Source of the DNA: Pelargonium cotyledonis
Taxonomy: Eukaryota; Streptophyta; Magnoliopsida; Geraniales; Geraniaceae
DNA: 64,000 nucleotides
Assembly: GCA_036897625.1 (NCBI GenBank)
Contig: JAYMTA010000003.1
Coordinates: 124,001-188,000 of the forward strand
Direction of reading: 5' to 3'
The notes under the pieces: model-generated
What the model was told of the DNA's origin: nothing
What the model saw: the letters and a program-made list of their open reading frames with translations, nothing else
Databases searched by the model: none
Shown here: positions 11,836 through 24,407 of the stretch, piece after piece
Numbering within the stretch: the first letter of the stretch is position 1
How the letters are laid out: each line of letters begins with the position of its first letter
Position numbers and translations under genes: made by a program

Positions 11836-14800
11836 ATAATATCGTTACCAATTTTTTTAGTAAACAGCCCTTCTTATTAGTTGTTTAGTAAGAATTCTTA
11901 CTTTAGTAAAGTCTAGAGTATATTTTAACTGCCTAAAAACTAGAGACTTTCCTCTGTATCCTATGAAGCCGAGGCCTCCCAAGCTTCTATATTAATAATT
12001 GTGTAGGGACATATATAAGTATAAAAGACTATACTCTAAAAAACTGTATACTAGGGTTAACCGCGCACTTGCTATAAATGACTGAGTTTTTCAAGAAAAC
12101 TTGCTAGATCCTTTGCCTTTCTTTTCCAGTGCGTGTAAAGGTAAAGAGCCTTACACGATTTCGGTATGATGCGAGAATTCTTTATATTTCTCAAGGTATT
12201 TTGAACGGGGTGCTTTGGATAAGAGTGTACAGTCGGGTGCTGGGGTTCCGCTATCCTAGTTCCTGAAAAAGCTTTTGTAACAATCCTTAAATCAGGTAGT
12301 TTTTGAGCTCCGTAAAGTAAAAGGAACTCCTAAAGTAAACACTTAGCACTAAGTCAAGAATTAAAAGAGATTGAAAATTAGAGCAATAAGTATATCTAAG
12401 AATAAAAATAACTATATTAATGCTTTCCGTTAGGAGACCCTACTTAAACGTTCTTACCTCTCCTTATCTATTCTCACGAATTCATATACTAGATACAAAG
12501 AGTTTCTATAAAGTAGTTCAAGGTGTACTTTCAGTTAATAGAGTTTACTACATGTATTTTGGTCCTAAGTTACCAGGGGCTGCCCCTCCCTTTGTTAGAA
12601 GATTCGTTCTGGCATCACCTTTTTAGTAAGAGGGGTTTAATTAGGTTTATAAGAGCTCGGGTATACTGGGAAAATAGGAAAGCGATGTTACAAATAGAAG
12701 TAATCTGGAATTATATAAATCAAAAAAGAAGGCGGTTACTATTATTTAGATTTTAAGGGGTCTCTAAGTAGGCAGTATCTAAATAAAGCAGAGCCTTTAC
12801 TTCTCCCCTGGTAATTACCGGAATTCCTCAACAGGTTTATGATTCTTTCCTTATTTTTAGACTAAAGTGAAAGAGTTCTGTTAAGGCAGTAAGATTTCTC
12901 TGAAGTCCTTAAATTCTTTACGTGTTCTTTAGAGGTCAAGTATATGGTATTTAAAAGCCTTTATTTCCGAAGTCTCTCCTAGGTTTGGTTTAGCACGGAG
13001 TTCCTAGTATTGGATTTAAAAAGATGTACTTGGGGAAGCTCTCTTTTCCGAAATAACTCGAGTAAGATAAACTAAAAGCTGTTTCCGCTTCTTGGGCGAG
13101 GTAATTAAATAAAACAAGGGAACCTTATCAGTGGTTCGCCGGATTCTTTATAACTTTTCTTAGGAGGGACTAGCTTTTATAGAATTAGGACTTCAAATAG
13201 AAACTTTATACATCTAGATGCCACAAAGCAAAAACCCTTTAGTAAAGGAAAACACAAGAGGAGTCCCGAACGAATAAACAAAAGCATATAATTACTAGAT
13301 AACTACACCTCTATATCGGAACATTTTCTCTTTAAGGAGTCCTGTAAAACTTGTAAAAGGTAAATAGAGAATAAAATTCAATTTGTTATTTATTTATTTA
13401 TCTAAGGGACTCCTCTATTTTCAACAAAGAATTTAGGACTCTTTAGGATATCTGTACAGGTACAAAAGTAAGAAACCAAAAAGACTGACTAACTAATTTC
13501 ATGGGTAGCTTATTCTAGCCCCTGCCTCAATTTTAATGCGCAGAGGGGCCTTTTCAATTTAGTGTTGTGTTATTTTATTAGAATTCACAACTCTGAGTTG
13601 CCAAATGCAAGACTTAGATTTGCGTGTTCTGTAGTGCTTACTGGACTTAATAAGCGGGCTCTTCAAACATCCGATCCGTATTTCTTTTTCATCTCTCTCA
13701 GGCATAGCCTTGAATAGGATTCTTTTGTTATAACATGACATTTAGAAAGTTATTTTAAAACTGAAAGTGATAGTGGACAACTCCGCACTCTAACATTTAT
13801 ACAGAAAGAAAATAGAGTCTACTGCAGCTTTTTAGTAGGTCCGGAAACTACAAATACACGTAAGATTATTTGCTTTAGCTACTCGAATGGCACTCTAAAT
13901 TTAGGATTAATGATAGATACATAATCGGCGAACCCTATGCTCTATAATAATGTAACTCCAGTTAAATTGAAGTATTAACAAGAGCTAAACGCAGGCATGG
14001 CCCAGAAACCCTACGAGAGTACCAGATTCTATAAGATAGAAGTAAAAGCTAGGGCAAAGTCTAAATAAAATACAAATTTAGGCACTCGTGATTAGGTACT
14101 TAGTGAGTAGAAAGAAATGCTTTAATAAAAAAAAGCTAGATTTTTCCTATAACTTAGCCTGAGCTTTTTCTTAGTGTAAAACAGAAGTTGTAAGCTAAAA
14201 GTATTTAATAGGGCTATATCTACACATTTCAATGAAATTTTACAGGATTACCCGACAAAACCAAGGCCTTTCTATTACTTTTATAAAACCTCTTATTTAC
14301 TGAAACGCTTTTTGTAAAGAAAATTTCCCAATATCAATCATTTATTAATTTAAGTTAAGTAAACTATAGACAAGAATCCTATTAATCTGAATCAGAGTAA
14401 GTAGCAGAACTAGGCTTTCATCAATAAGTAATAAAGAAGTATTCTCTATTTATTAGACTTTCTATACTTAAAATCCTAAGGCTACATTATATGGGGAATT
14501 TCTATAAATCTGTAATAATAAATTAAGCTTCCCAAAATGAAGTACTAGGGGGCTAGGGGTTGTCTAGCTTATTCTAAAAATTTGATAGCTGCTATAGCAA
14601 GTTAAAGTATACTATTTCAAAATTAATTATAATCTTTATAAGGTCTACCTAATTTATTTAAAGAGGAACCCTCTATAATTAGTAGATTCAACTTTTTCCT
14701 ATACTTATCAAAAAAGAACTACGAATCCGGCCCCTCTTTTATCTTTCTTACCTAACTCTAGAAACCTAACTCACTTTCAAAGGACTATAAATTAGATATA

Positions 14801-14910
14801 GAAAAAGTATTTAACAAAAAAGGATCCAACTTTATTTGCACTTTAAGGCAAGGTAACTCTTAGTTAAGGTCTACTTTTTAACAGGATTTATAAGAAAACG
14901 TTTTTTATAC
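11836..14910. other. gene-free spacer
   Basis: Two overlapping short frames (12420-12626 and 12523-12756, +) are of chance length. A G+C-rich mini-palindrome AGGGGCTGCCCCT lies near 12572. Nothing else was recognised. Confidence 0.5.
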
Positions 14911-14937
14911 CCCAACTACGACTAAAACGTAGCTGGG
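14911..14937. repeat. hairpin, 10-bp stem with one mismatch
   Basis: CCCAACTACG and CGTAGCTGGG flank a 7-nt loop ACTAAAA. Nine of ten positions pair. A run of six T lies a few bases upstream, so on the minus strand the hairpin is followed by an A run complement, that is, by no T tail on the top strand. No adjoining gene gives it a role. Confidence 0.55.
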
Positions 14938-17900
14938 AGTCTAATATTAAAAGGAGACTCTAATTAGTGCTTTAGTTAAATCCGAATTTGAGCTAGCGGA
15001 AATCCTGGATCCATTATGTTTAAAATCATACTATATTTAGCTGAGTATAAAGTAAGAACCGCTTTGTGATGCTTTTTTTGTTAACTATTGTATTTAATAA
15101 ATAAACTTTAGTAACTACCCCATTTTTATTACGGGATTCTTGGAGACCTAAAAGTTGTAAATGTGTATTGACATAGGCTCGCAAGTCATCTGGATTTTTT
15201 TAGACTTGGGTTACCTCTTTATCCTATACTATTTCAGGGATATTGCTATCTAGATATGGGGAAGCTTCGATATCTTTGTGATTTGTGGAGAAATAACCAG
15301 CGTACAAGCAAATGATCTAATTCGAGGCTAGAAACTAGAGGGAGTTTTCTTAAAAAGCTCCTGAGTGGTCTGTAAAAAGTAGCTAATTTATTACAAGAGA
15401 AGGACTCCTTTTTCTCTTCCTTACTATGTGAATAGTGGAATCTCTGAATGAAACGTTTTGAAAGTAGCTTTGTATTTGAACCTTCAACATTCGAAAAATT
15501 TCTCCATACTTTACTAATTTAGGTGCCGGGTCTACTTATTATGCCTATGACACAACCCCTTTTTTCAACTGGGAACTCTAAAGTGCACAAGTAAAGATGT
15601 GTATTTAATCGATTACCGATAGACAATAAGGAGATCCTTACCAGAATTTACAGCAAAGATTATTATCTGGATTCTTCTAGTTGTAAAGTCCATGCTAAAA
15701 GAGTACAACTAATAAAGAAGGATTCTATAAAAAGCTATTGGGCAATCTCAGTATACTAAATACTAACAAAAAGTAACAAATTGCATTCCAATAGTAGCTC
15801 CCTTAAGAATAGTTAATAAGTCTAAACTTCCGATCTTTTAAATATTATACCTTGAAATTTTGTGTGTATCTACACAATAATGAAAAGGGTTCGTAATCCG
15901 GACTCAAAACTCCTGTTATTCGCATCGAAAAAGGGTCCTACAGCAATCCTGCCTTTGTCACTTATAAGAAAATGCTTGAGATGGAAGGAAGAGATACTGC
16001 AAAAAATCCCCATCTTACAATAACCAGAGTAAGGTAAACCTCTTTGAAACTTTAAAATAGAGACTATATCCGTCTGTACTCAAGCAGAGATTCCCTCTAA
16101 TTATGCATAGTAAAAAAGACCGAAAAGTACTCACCAAGTGACATAACTTTGACCCTAGGCCCAACAAAAGGGTGCGTAGGGAATACTGGGATGCTTTTGA
16201 TTCTGTGTACTCCGTAGCTATAGTCTTACTGTCTTATATAGGATATGGGCTCTTGTTAATTTGTTTAAAGTTAACGATTAAAGTAAGTATGAAAGTAGGA
16301 AGTTGCTTTATAAGGGTTTATAGGATTCCTTGCTACTAACCAATACGGGCTCTTAGATATATTAGGAAGGGCTTCACTACCTCGTTCAGGAGACACTAGT
16401 CTATTAATGTTGAACTACGGAGCCCTGGTTTCAATTTAGCGAAAACCATAACTCCTTAAAGAGCATAAGAGATTCTTTTCCTAGTATTCAGTCCAGAATA
16501 TTCTATAATAACGGGGTCACTACAAAACAATTGAAAGCATTTCCTCTCTTTTTCTTTATAACTTAACCGCCTTGGCTATCTAATTGTATGATTTTTCTTA
16601 AATTAAAATCGGATTTTCTGCATAAATGCGAGACAAGTTCCTTCCGTAGATCTCTTTTAGAGCCCTATACAATTGAAAAAGACTTTAATAAGACTAGAAT
16701 TTATTCTCGATAACAGCATAGACATAATGTGACACCAACCCTTTTTTGCCAGTCATGCAATTTGATATAAGCATGAGTCAAATAAAAAGTAAATTAAAAT
16801 CTCGGAAATATAAAAGTATCTTAGATAATATATTTTATAAAGCTTATCCTTACATATTTGGATAAAGAGCAGAACAATTACTATGCACTTCCAAACTAGA
16901 TTTGGGATACTGTGTACAGGGCTAGTCAGGAAACAGCTAGGATGGCGCGGTTCCTATAGTATGGAAATCATACCAGTGCTAGGGACTTTATAAAAAGGGG
17001 AGGATAATGTACTTCTTGGTTCTTATATAAAATTGTATTTCCTAGGAATTTCAATCCTAAGAGGGATTTGCGAATTAGGCTGACATAACAACTTACTATA
17101 CAGAAATATGAATTATAAATTAGTCAAATATGGGTATCCCACGCAAACATTAAAAAAAATCCTTCTTCTCCCGGCATTCTAGATTGGGCCCAAGTTAGGT
17201 TTATTAGAATTAGATAAGGAATTTATTAGAAGACTACCTGGATTTACATAAATTTAAGAATACAAACGAAAAAACGTACCCTAAATTGCAAATCCTTTAA
17301 GACTTTAGAAGCTTTCACCATCATAGTTTTACACAGTTTCCACCCTTACCTTAGCCATTCTTCATTAAATAATATTTTAAATATGTAAAGTCTTTCTATT
17401 TGGCTTTTTACAACTTGTGCATGCATAGATAAAGTAGGGCTCATATAAAACTATAATATTAATTGTTCATAATTTCTTATTATTCTTTTGACTCTATTCC
17501 GATAAGAAAAAAAAAAGGGAGTCCCTCTTTAGTAAGAAATGATAGACCTAGAGCTTTCGAAGATTTATAAAGGGCTCCTAAGTGTAAAATGAACTAATTA
17601 TTTACAGAGAAACCTTGGTGAAGGATAAGGTACAAAATAAAGTTTTAGGTTGGATTTGAGGGTTATACTTGAGAATTCCTAGAGCATTCACTAAGGAGTC
17701 TTTCTTTCTAAACATGTTACAGGTATACTTCACAAAAGATCGATCTCTCCGAAACTTTTATGGAAACTGCAGTTTCATCATTGACCAACTCAATGTATTT
17801 ACTATAAGGAAAGAAAAAACCTTTTGGATATTATAGAACTTACTAGTTATGTGAGATGTACGTCATCAGATGAAGTGCTCTGCTGTGCTTACGGACTTGA

Positions 17901-19414
17901 TACTTTATAAATTTCCCATCACCGTTTTTATCTATCAATTGATGTAAACTTTTCTTGGCCTAAGTCAGGAGCGGCTATATACCGGGGGGTTTTGAATTCC
18001 CTATCCAGGGTACTTTTTTAGATTATGTCTTAGATGACGTTGGTAACAATTGTATCGTTCCACAAATTGGGGATCTTGGTATTCATATGAGAGAAATCCG
18101 TTGCTAATCTCTCTTATTCCAATAAAGTAGTTTAAAAAAGAAAATACAAAAAGCGCTAGGCAAGAGAATTTTATAGTTCAACTGAAATGAATACTCGGTA
18201 GCTAGTTCTACACTAATTCTTAATACTTTACAGCCTAAATACTCAGGACTCCCTTGCTAACTACACGTTTTTATTTTAAGGTTGCAATGAAGAGGCAATT
18301 CAATCTTTATTTTTGGTAAAAAGGGATACATATAGGAGTCCCATTATAATATAAGAACATGCCAAAAGTAAAAAGTAAATCTTGGATTTTATCAAGAATT
18401 TTTAGAATAGTAAGTGACGGGACTTTATTTATTATCTTTTTAAAGGAATGGGATTCCGGCGGAAGGCCCAAGTATTATATGGAAATTACCGACATAACCT
18501 GTTATAAATCTGGTTCTACTACTTTGTTTACAAGAGTTTCTGTCACTTTCTTTATCGTACCCTTTTTATCAAGCGCGATAACACACGAAATGTATCTGTT
18601 GAAGCTTCACTAACAAAATCTTCTTACCAGTATAAGTCTAGTTTTTAACTTTGCAAATTGGTATAAACTCGCTGTAAATCCTAAAGTAGGGAGAATGGAA
18701 TGAGAGCTCTATAACTTGAAAACCTCTAAAAAACCTAGCAGGATCCCGTAAAGCCATAAATCTCGATAGCAGACCCTAGCATCCTTCTTACTTTAGACCT
18801 CTGTCTTATCTTAATCCTTTGAAGAGACGCTTGTTTAATAAAAGGACCTTTTTGTACCTACTCGTTAGTTATGACCCCCCCTCTTTTCTTTAGGCTTTGT
18901 TCCATTCATCATAGACGCCCCTTTCTCGTATTTCTCATGGATTTATAACGAATTCAAAACTTACTGTTCTGCACTATCAAGAGAATCCCTTTGTATCTAA
19001 GTACTAAAAGTTAAGCAACTACCACGTCTAAGACTCGCTCTTTAGTTGTTTATCTTTGGATTTTAGTAAGACTTAGAGAGATCCTTATACAAAAAGTTCA
19101 ATAAGAATCCATTGAGGAAACCCGTAGAATCAGGGTTGGATAAAGTTATATTCCATTTTAATACTTTTTTATAATTAATAATTACCGGTAGAGATAATCT
19201 AGAGATATGAATCCTAGTCTAGCTGACGTATACGCTTCTCGTAATTAGCTTTAGCAACACATTAGTAACTCAGATTCCTAAGTATTTTATGGAGCTAAAA
19301 AGATTATTACAAATTATGGTGTCAACTTTCCATTTCACGTATTAATTCCCCTTCAGGACTAGATTAAGCAAAGTCACTGAGGGTTTTTAGGGTTTTGCTT
19401 AACCTGTTATGCTA
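14938..19414. other. gene-free spacer
   Basis: A run of about ten A lies near 17505. An 84-codon frame at 18359-18613 (+) is not recognisable and not longer than chance allows. No RNA gene was found. Confidence 0.5.
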
Positions 19415-19488
19415 AGGTTACGATACGACTCGAACCAAAGGTCTTACATGAATTTATACAAGTGTTCTACCACTTGACTGAATGGCAA
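19415..19488 (-). pseudogene. degenerate tRNA-like locus
   Basis: The minus strand has GTCAAGTGGTAGAAC as D region and TTTGGTTCGAGTC as T box, 35 nt apart, as in a true tRNA. The T stem and acceptor do not pair. The D region and the start of the anticodon arm form an alternative six-pair hairpin (CAAGTG/CACTTG around GTAGAA). A CAT triplet preceded by T lies near the anticodon position but two or three bases out of register, so a Met identity is only a guess. Confidence 0.3.
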
Positions 19489-20313
19489 TGTAAAGCAGTA
19501 ATAAAAGAGATATATCCTTGCATAAGTTAACTTTGTTACTGTAAAAAACTTAATAGAAAAAGGATTTCCTCAATAGGGGAAGTTTGGTTTCCTTTATTCT
19601 GGACTCTATATCACTAAAATTAAAGCGATGTAAAAAAAGTTAGTTACTGAGAATAAAATGGGAATTACGTATATAAATAGTTGATTTTGTATGAGCTTTC
19701 ATTAGTAAGACTTTCTCCAAAGAATCCTACTTTATTCAAAGAGACCCAAGGAAAGAAAGATCTGAAGTTTAGTATTAAAGAGGTAAAACTTGCTGGATCC
19801 AGTTAAAAAATTCTTTATTAAGTTCTTTTTAGTTTCAATAAATTAAGTAGAATTCTTCTAAATATGACGAATATAGCAAAAGCAGGACCTGCTTTTAGAT
19901 TAGCTAGGTTTTAGGAATTTACCTAATGTTAGGATATAGGAGTTATAGGGCAAGCCAAAAAGTCAGTGTTCCGTAAGGACTAACTAAGAGTTTTTTTCGT
20001 GTCAAGGGTACTTATGAGATTCGGTTTCTAAGGAATACGATGGGTCTCTAATCGGCAAGATTATTGAGTGTTCTGTATCTATTAAATGATAATAAAAGCT
20101 TGTCTTAACTAAACCGTTGTATTACTTGAAATTCAGATAAACAAGTATGCAAGTATGTCAGCTAGACGAATTCTCTATTATATGTTTCATAATAGAAGGC
20201 GCAGGCGGGGCGGGGAAATAAAGAATTTTTATCTATCAGGAGACCGTATCATTATGATAAAAATCGTAAAAAGACTCAAACAATATCATATAGATATATT
20301 TATTTACGTTTAT
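19489..20313. other. gene-free spacer
   Basis: A 63-codon frame at 20155-20346 (+) runs into the hairpin that follows; it is unlikely to be a gene. Nothing else was recognised. Confidence 0.5.
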
Positions 20314-20348
20314 CCTCATTCTCTAACGACTTTCCTTAGAGAATGAGG
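20314..20348. repeat. perfect 13-bp hairpin
   Basis: CCTCATTCTCTAA is followed by a nine-base loop (CGACTTTCC) and then its exact complement TTAGAGAATGAGG. This is the longest uninterrupted stem I found in the window. No T run follows, so it is not a standard intrinsic terminator. It could be a processing or 3'-stabilising stem for an unrecognised transcript, or a small inverted-repeat element. Confidence 0.8.
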
Positions 20349-21060
20349 TATAACCCCTTTGCAAGAATAGGCTTTCTGAATCCTACAAAAGCAAATTTAT
20401 TTAAGGAACTCAAACTTCTCCTTTTATACTTAGTAGAATGTAAATTACTAGGAAAGTTCTTGCATATTAAAACGTGTATGTAATTAAGCTTTTTGCAGGG
20501 CATGCCGTGTATCCCTTGTTTTATTGAAGGGGTATTTTCTATTACATGTGAGTAGCCAAAAAATTTTATGCCATTTTTTATGCCGCAACTTTTCTTTTAC
20601 TTGTAGTCCTAGCTTGCGGTACTCTAGTTAAAAACTAAAGATAAAGAGAAAAAACTAACTTTTTGTCATTTATATAAGTAAAATTCTAGAAGGAGCTTTA
20701 TTATCTAAGAGGACTCCCAAAATTACTCCTTAATGTATCCATAAAATCCATAAAACTCTATAGTTAGTTTAAAGTTCGAGCAGGTGCAACACCGGCAATT
20801 CTAAGCAAAACCAAGTGTTGTAATGTGTTCTTTTTTAGACGACGAATCCTGGCATCTTGACTAAATTGATTAAGCAGGATACTTTTTGGCAGTTTAAAGA
20901 TTAAACTAGACCCCCTTTAGAATAATTTTATATAGACCAACTCCTGCTTCTAACTACTAACTTCAAACTCATCCAAAGAAGTAACATCCAGGATTATGTC
21001 GTATCATAGAATTGCGTAAATTATAGGCACAATATATAAAAAACTTTACTAAGATCTAAG
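20349..21060. other. gene-free spacer
   Basis: Nothing was recognised here. Confidence 0.5.
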
Positions 21061-21129
21061 GCTTGTTAATTTTCTTCTGTTAGAGCTAAACTAAGTGCTA
21101 AGCTGTTGGTTCGAGCCCGGTAACCCTTA
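21061..21129 (+). pseudogene. tRNA-like locus, first of a tandem pair
   Basis: TGTTAGAGC (D box) and GTTGGTTCGAGCCCGGT (T arm) occur in order. The T stem GTTGG/CCGGT pairs fully if G-U pairs are allowed. Box spacing is about five bases short, with the loss in the anticodon arm. Acceptor ends do not pair. A second tRNA-like locus follows about 50 bases downstream on the same strand, which recalls a small tRNA cluster. Confidence 0.35.
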
Positions 21130-21182
21130 TTAAAAACACTATTACTTAAGCGGAAGTCGCTCATAAAACTACTACTTAAAAT

Positions 21183-21255
21183 AGGTTAATTACTGCCTCG
21201 GCAGAGCACGTATTCCTTGCTCGTATGGTCATAGGTTCAAGTCTCCTATAAGATG
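21183..21255 (+). pseudogene. tRNA-like locus, second of a tandem pair
   Basis: GGCAGAGCACG (D box) and GGTCATAGGTTCAAGTC (T region) stand 34 nt apart, the normal tRNA spacing. ATAGG and CCTAT form a five-pair T stem, but the loop is nine bases instead of seven. The anticodon arm is not paired in register. TTGCT in the anticodon area would suit Ser GCT but lies off register. Likely a tRNA relic. Confidence 0.35.
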
Positions 21256-21297
21256 CGGTTATTTTATTACTTGTTAAGGGTCAATTTCTGCTGATTT

Positions 21298-21398
21298 TTG
21301 TTCTTATCAGTAAAGGAGGGTAGAGAAAAAAATAGTAGAAAGATAAGTCCTTGTTCCCGACTGAAGGGTACCAAGAAAGGTTAAAGCAAGATAATCTA
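21298..21398 (+). repeat. repeat hub: two dispersed repeats side by side
   Basis: The first part (21298-21319) is a 22-base exact inverted match to 43020-43041. The second part (21341-21398) is related to 9555-9613 (inverted) and 45492-45547 (direct). Thus two repeat modules, found separately elsewhere, are joined here. A pyrimidine-rich tract follows to about 21720. The arrangement suggests recombination among short repeats, as known in many organelle genomes. No coding role is visible. Confidence 0.6.
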
Positions 21399-24383
21399 TT
21401 GAATATTCTACATACGTTATAGCATCCACCAAATTCTTATTCATACTCTCATATTCTGGATAGCCTTATTCTTACCTAAAGGATCTCTCTCAATCTTTAT
21501 CACCCCTGTATAAGACTTCCAGACCAGGTCCTCCTTTACTAAATCCCTTTTTATCTAAGCAATTCAAATCCTCTATAAAGGGTACTTTTTTGATACCAAC
21601 AAATATTTAAGAAGATAAATAAAGCTTTCTTAAAAGCATCAAAATTACCTGTTTCATCTCTCTGAGTCTCAGTTTCTTAATTTGAATCCTCTTCATTTTA
21701 ATTAGAATTTCGTATATCTAGGATTAAATTAATATAGTATTACCCCAAAATTGACAACTAGTTTTATGTGGAATGTTAGGTAACATGGCTATTCGTTACA
21801 TACGTTTATAGACAGCCGCATGCTCACGCTATGAAACATCTACACTTTGCTAAATCGGGATAGCTGGTGAATTTTCCCAAGATAGGGTTTAATATTGCCT
21901 TTGTTTTCCCAGTCATTCTTTAAATTTGGTTCCGCGCAGCTAGTATGTTATTTTTAAAAAAAGGGGGGGTTATAAAGGGCTCGAACTCCAATTATCTGGG
22001 ATTCCCTTATATCCCTATTCGAATCTGTAGTAAGACTTTAATGACACCGTTAGCGCTTTTCAGGGTCCTACTGATGCCATTAATTCTTTTTTATTTTTAA
22101 AGTACTTGGATTTCTATTTATAAAAAGCACCATACGCGGTTTTAAGATTATTCGCTGAACTTTTTCTCCATATTTCCTTTAGTAATTTATAACTATCATA
22201 TATTTCAGGGTTGCAGGTTTCCTTTACTAGGTTACGGAGCTCTGAAGCCTCCTTATAACTTATATTCCTTGCGAAAGTACTCTATATAAACAATTCCCTA
22301 TCCTATATTAAGACTTCCCTCGGTTATACTATACTGCATTTAAATACATACTCAACTGAATAAGTGAATAAGATTCCCCTTGATTAAGGTAAATAATTAA
22401 TCTTAATATTAGCTACTAGCAGGTTTACTCTCCTTTTTTGTTTCTAGCTCTCTTTTAAAACTTTATACCTGACCCTCTGAACTTTGAATATTGGATTATT
22501 ACTCGTTCTTCATGTATGAGGATTGTTTACTAAACTGAGAAGTATAAACCTGAGGAAAATGCAATCAAGAGGGTTTTTTACTGATTAGAGAGGCAAGTTT
22601 GCCCTTTATATACTTATTTAATGATTCTCATGTAGATTCGTTTGAATTAACACTATGCCCGGAAATTTATTAACCAGACCCGTGGTAACTGCTCTTTTAT
22701 GGGCTTTGTTAGGTAAATAAAATGAGATAATTGTAAAGAATAAATTTGCGTGAGAGCCCTAATTTGTTAGAAAGCGCCTAAGAATTAAAAAGTAAGATTA
22801 TAAAAAGGAGTGTGTTTATTCTTGTACTGGGGTTGGGAAACTCGCAGTTTAGGGCTTTAGGCTAACTTGAGTATGGTGAACTTTAACCTTTTTTCCATTT
22901 CAATTTTACGCTTTACTTTCCCAATTCATTCTAAATCTCTTTTACTAGTTATATAGGGAAGGTGTATACTGTATTTACAAGATTGCTAATCTTTCTTTTT
23001 TATCTAAGTTATTTTTCATTTCCTTTTTTGTAGCTAGAACCTAGGAATTTTAAAGTTTAGACAATCTTCTTCTTTACTTCATCAAGTCATGTAAAAGTTC
23101 CATAAGTCTTACTTACTTTAGTTTATAGTTTGGGCATCACTATTATGAATATTTAAAAAAGGCCCAGTAAAAGGATGGAGTGGGTCCTTTTTAAGAATTA
23201 AAACTGCACTTAAATACTCTCCACTTACTAGCTTAATGGGCTCTCTTAAGGATCCCGCTGAGCGAAACAACCCATAATGTATGATACCGAACAGTGTACT
23301 CAAAAAACCTGATATTTCTAGACTAACGAGCTTGATACTCACAAAATCTAATTTCTTATTAGTAGGGGTCCCTTAATTAGAACTTCTTGACCACAAAGCT
23401 GTATAATATAACTAGAAAGAGAACCCTAAAATTTAATAACGAGATATCCACTTGTACCGGGATTGTCATAATCAGAGACTCTTGTTTGTTTAGGGTTCTA
23501 CTCTACTCTACTTAGTCATATACTAGTAATAGGAGAAGCGCGTGCACTTTGAACCTTCCTTGTATTCGTAACTGATGAATAAAGGACTAACTTTTAAAGG
23601 GATACCTATTGCCAACGTGAATCAATCCAAGGAGTTTTGTCTACTAAAAGGGCACAGTTACCCGCATATTGCTAGTGTAAACCAGTTTTGAATTGGCGTC
23701 ACTCGTTCCTGAGAAATCCAGGAGACGGGTGGCTAATGGTGGACCCTTTTTTCATGAAAACGACCACTGTACTATTACTAGTATCCATCCAAGATTTACG
23801 TGTGATGTAACAGGATATATTACTATTTCAGGACTCTTTTAAATCGTAATTAGGAGTTTTTGCAACTATAAAATAAAAATAGGAAATTTCTAATATGGAT
23901 TTAGGAACTCTTTTTAATAATAGGTATAAGGATAAATCCTACTAGTATTATGACTAAGGTTAAGTTAATACCTTCTTAATAGGGAGTATGTAGAAGAAAA
24001 AAGTAGTAAGCCTAGCTAATAGGGACTGCTTGAATATTAGTATTTTATTATGCGGTGTTTCTCTGATAATAGGATTTGTTTTCATAAAAAAGAGTAAACA
24101 AACTATGCTTACTATTGAGAATATATATAGTTTTCGGTTAATACAGGAGTACAGCAAAGCCCGATTCCTTTCTTAATTGCTAAAGCTGTTCCTTTGTTGC
24201 TTGGTCTTCTGAGGAGTTGTCAAGTGGAAAATAGCAGGGCTTTTTTCATACATTATATACTTAATTACTTGCTTTCCGAAAGTAAACTGAAGAGTTAGCA
24301 AGCTGATTAAAAAGAGTCCAGAATTCTCCTTGATATTTTCGGTTTTTTGATCTAGTTTGTGCAGTGTCTAGTTTTATAAAACC
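21399..24383. other. gene-free spacer
   Basis: The first 300 bases are C+T-rich. An A7G7 run lies near 21960, next to a weak minus-strand T-loop match (GGAGTTCGAGCCC) with no D box. Short frames at 23118-23342 and 23960-24157 (-) are of chance length. Confidence 0.5.
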
Positions 24384-24407
24384 CGATTTAGATAGAACCT
24401 CTTGTAT
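24384..24407 (+). repeat. short repeat related to the 28442 tRNA-like D region
   Basis: The string around TTTAGATAGAACCTCTTGTAT matches 28442-28464, with one substitution and one inserted C. At 28442 the match forms the D box and start of the anticodon arm of a tRNA-like locus. Here no T box follows at tRNA distance. It may be a fragment of a second copy of the same tRNA. Confidence 0.4.

Noticed and set aside
12420-12756. Overlapping 68- and 77-codon plus-strand ORFs in different frames
   Set aside because: Neither is recognisable; two overlapping short frames in one place are expected by chance.
18359-18613. 84-codon plus-strand ORF
   Set aside because: Has a mildly hydrophobic C-terminal half but no recognisable family and no supporting context.
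21975-22035. Minus-strand GGAGTTCGAGCCC with a GGGAT/ATCCC stem upstream
   Set aside because: No D box at tRNA distance; the T stem and acceptor do not pair.
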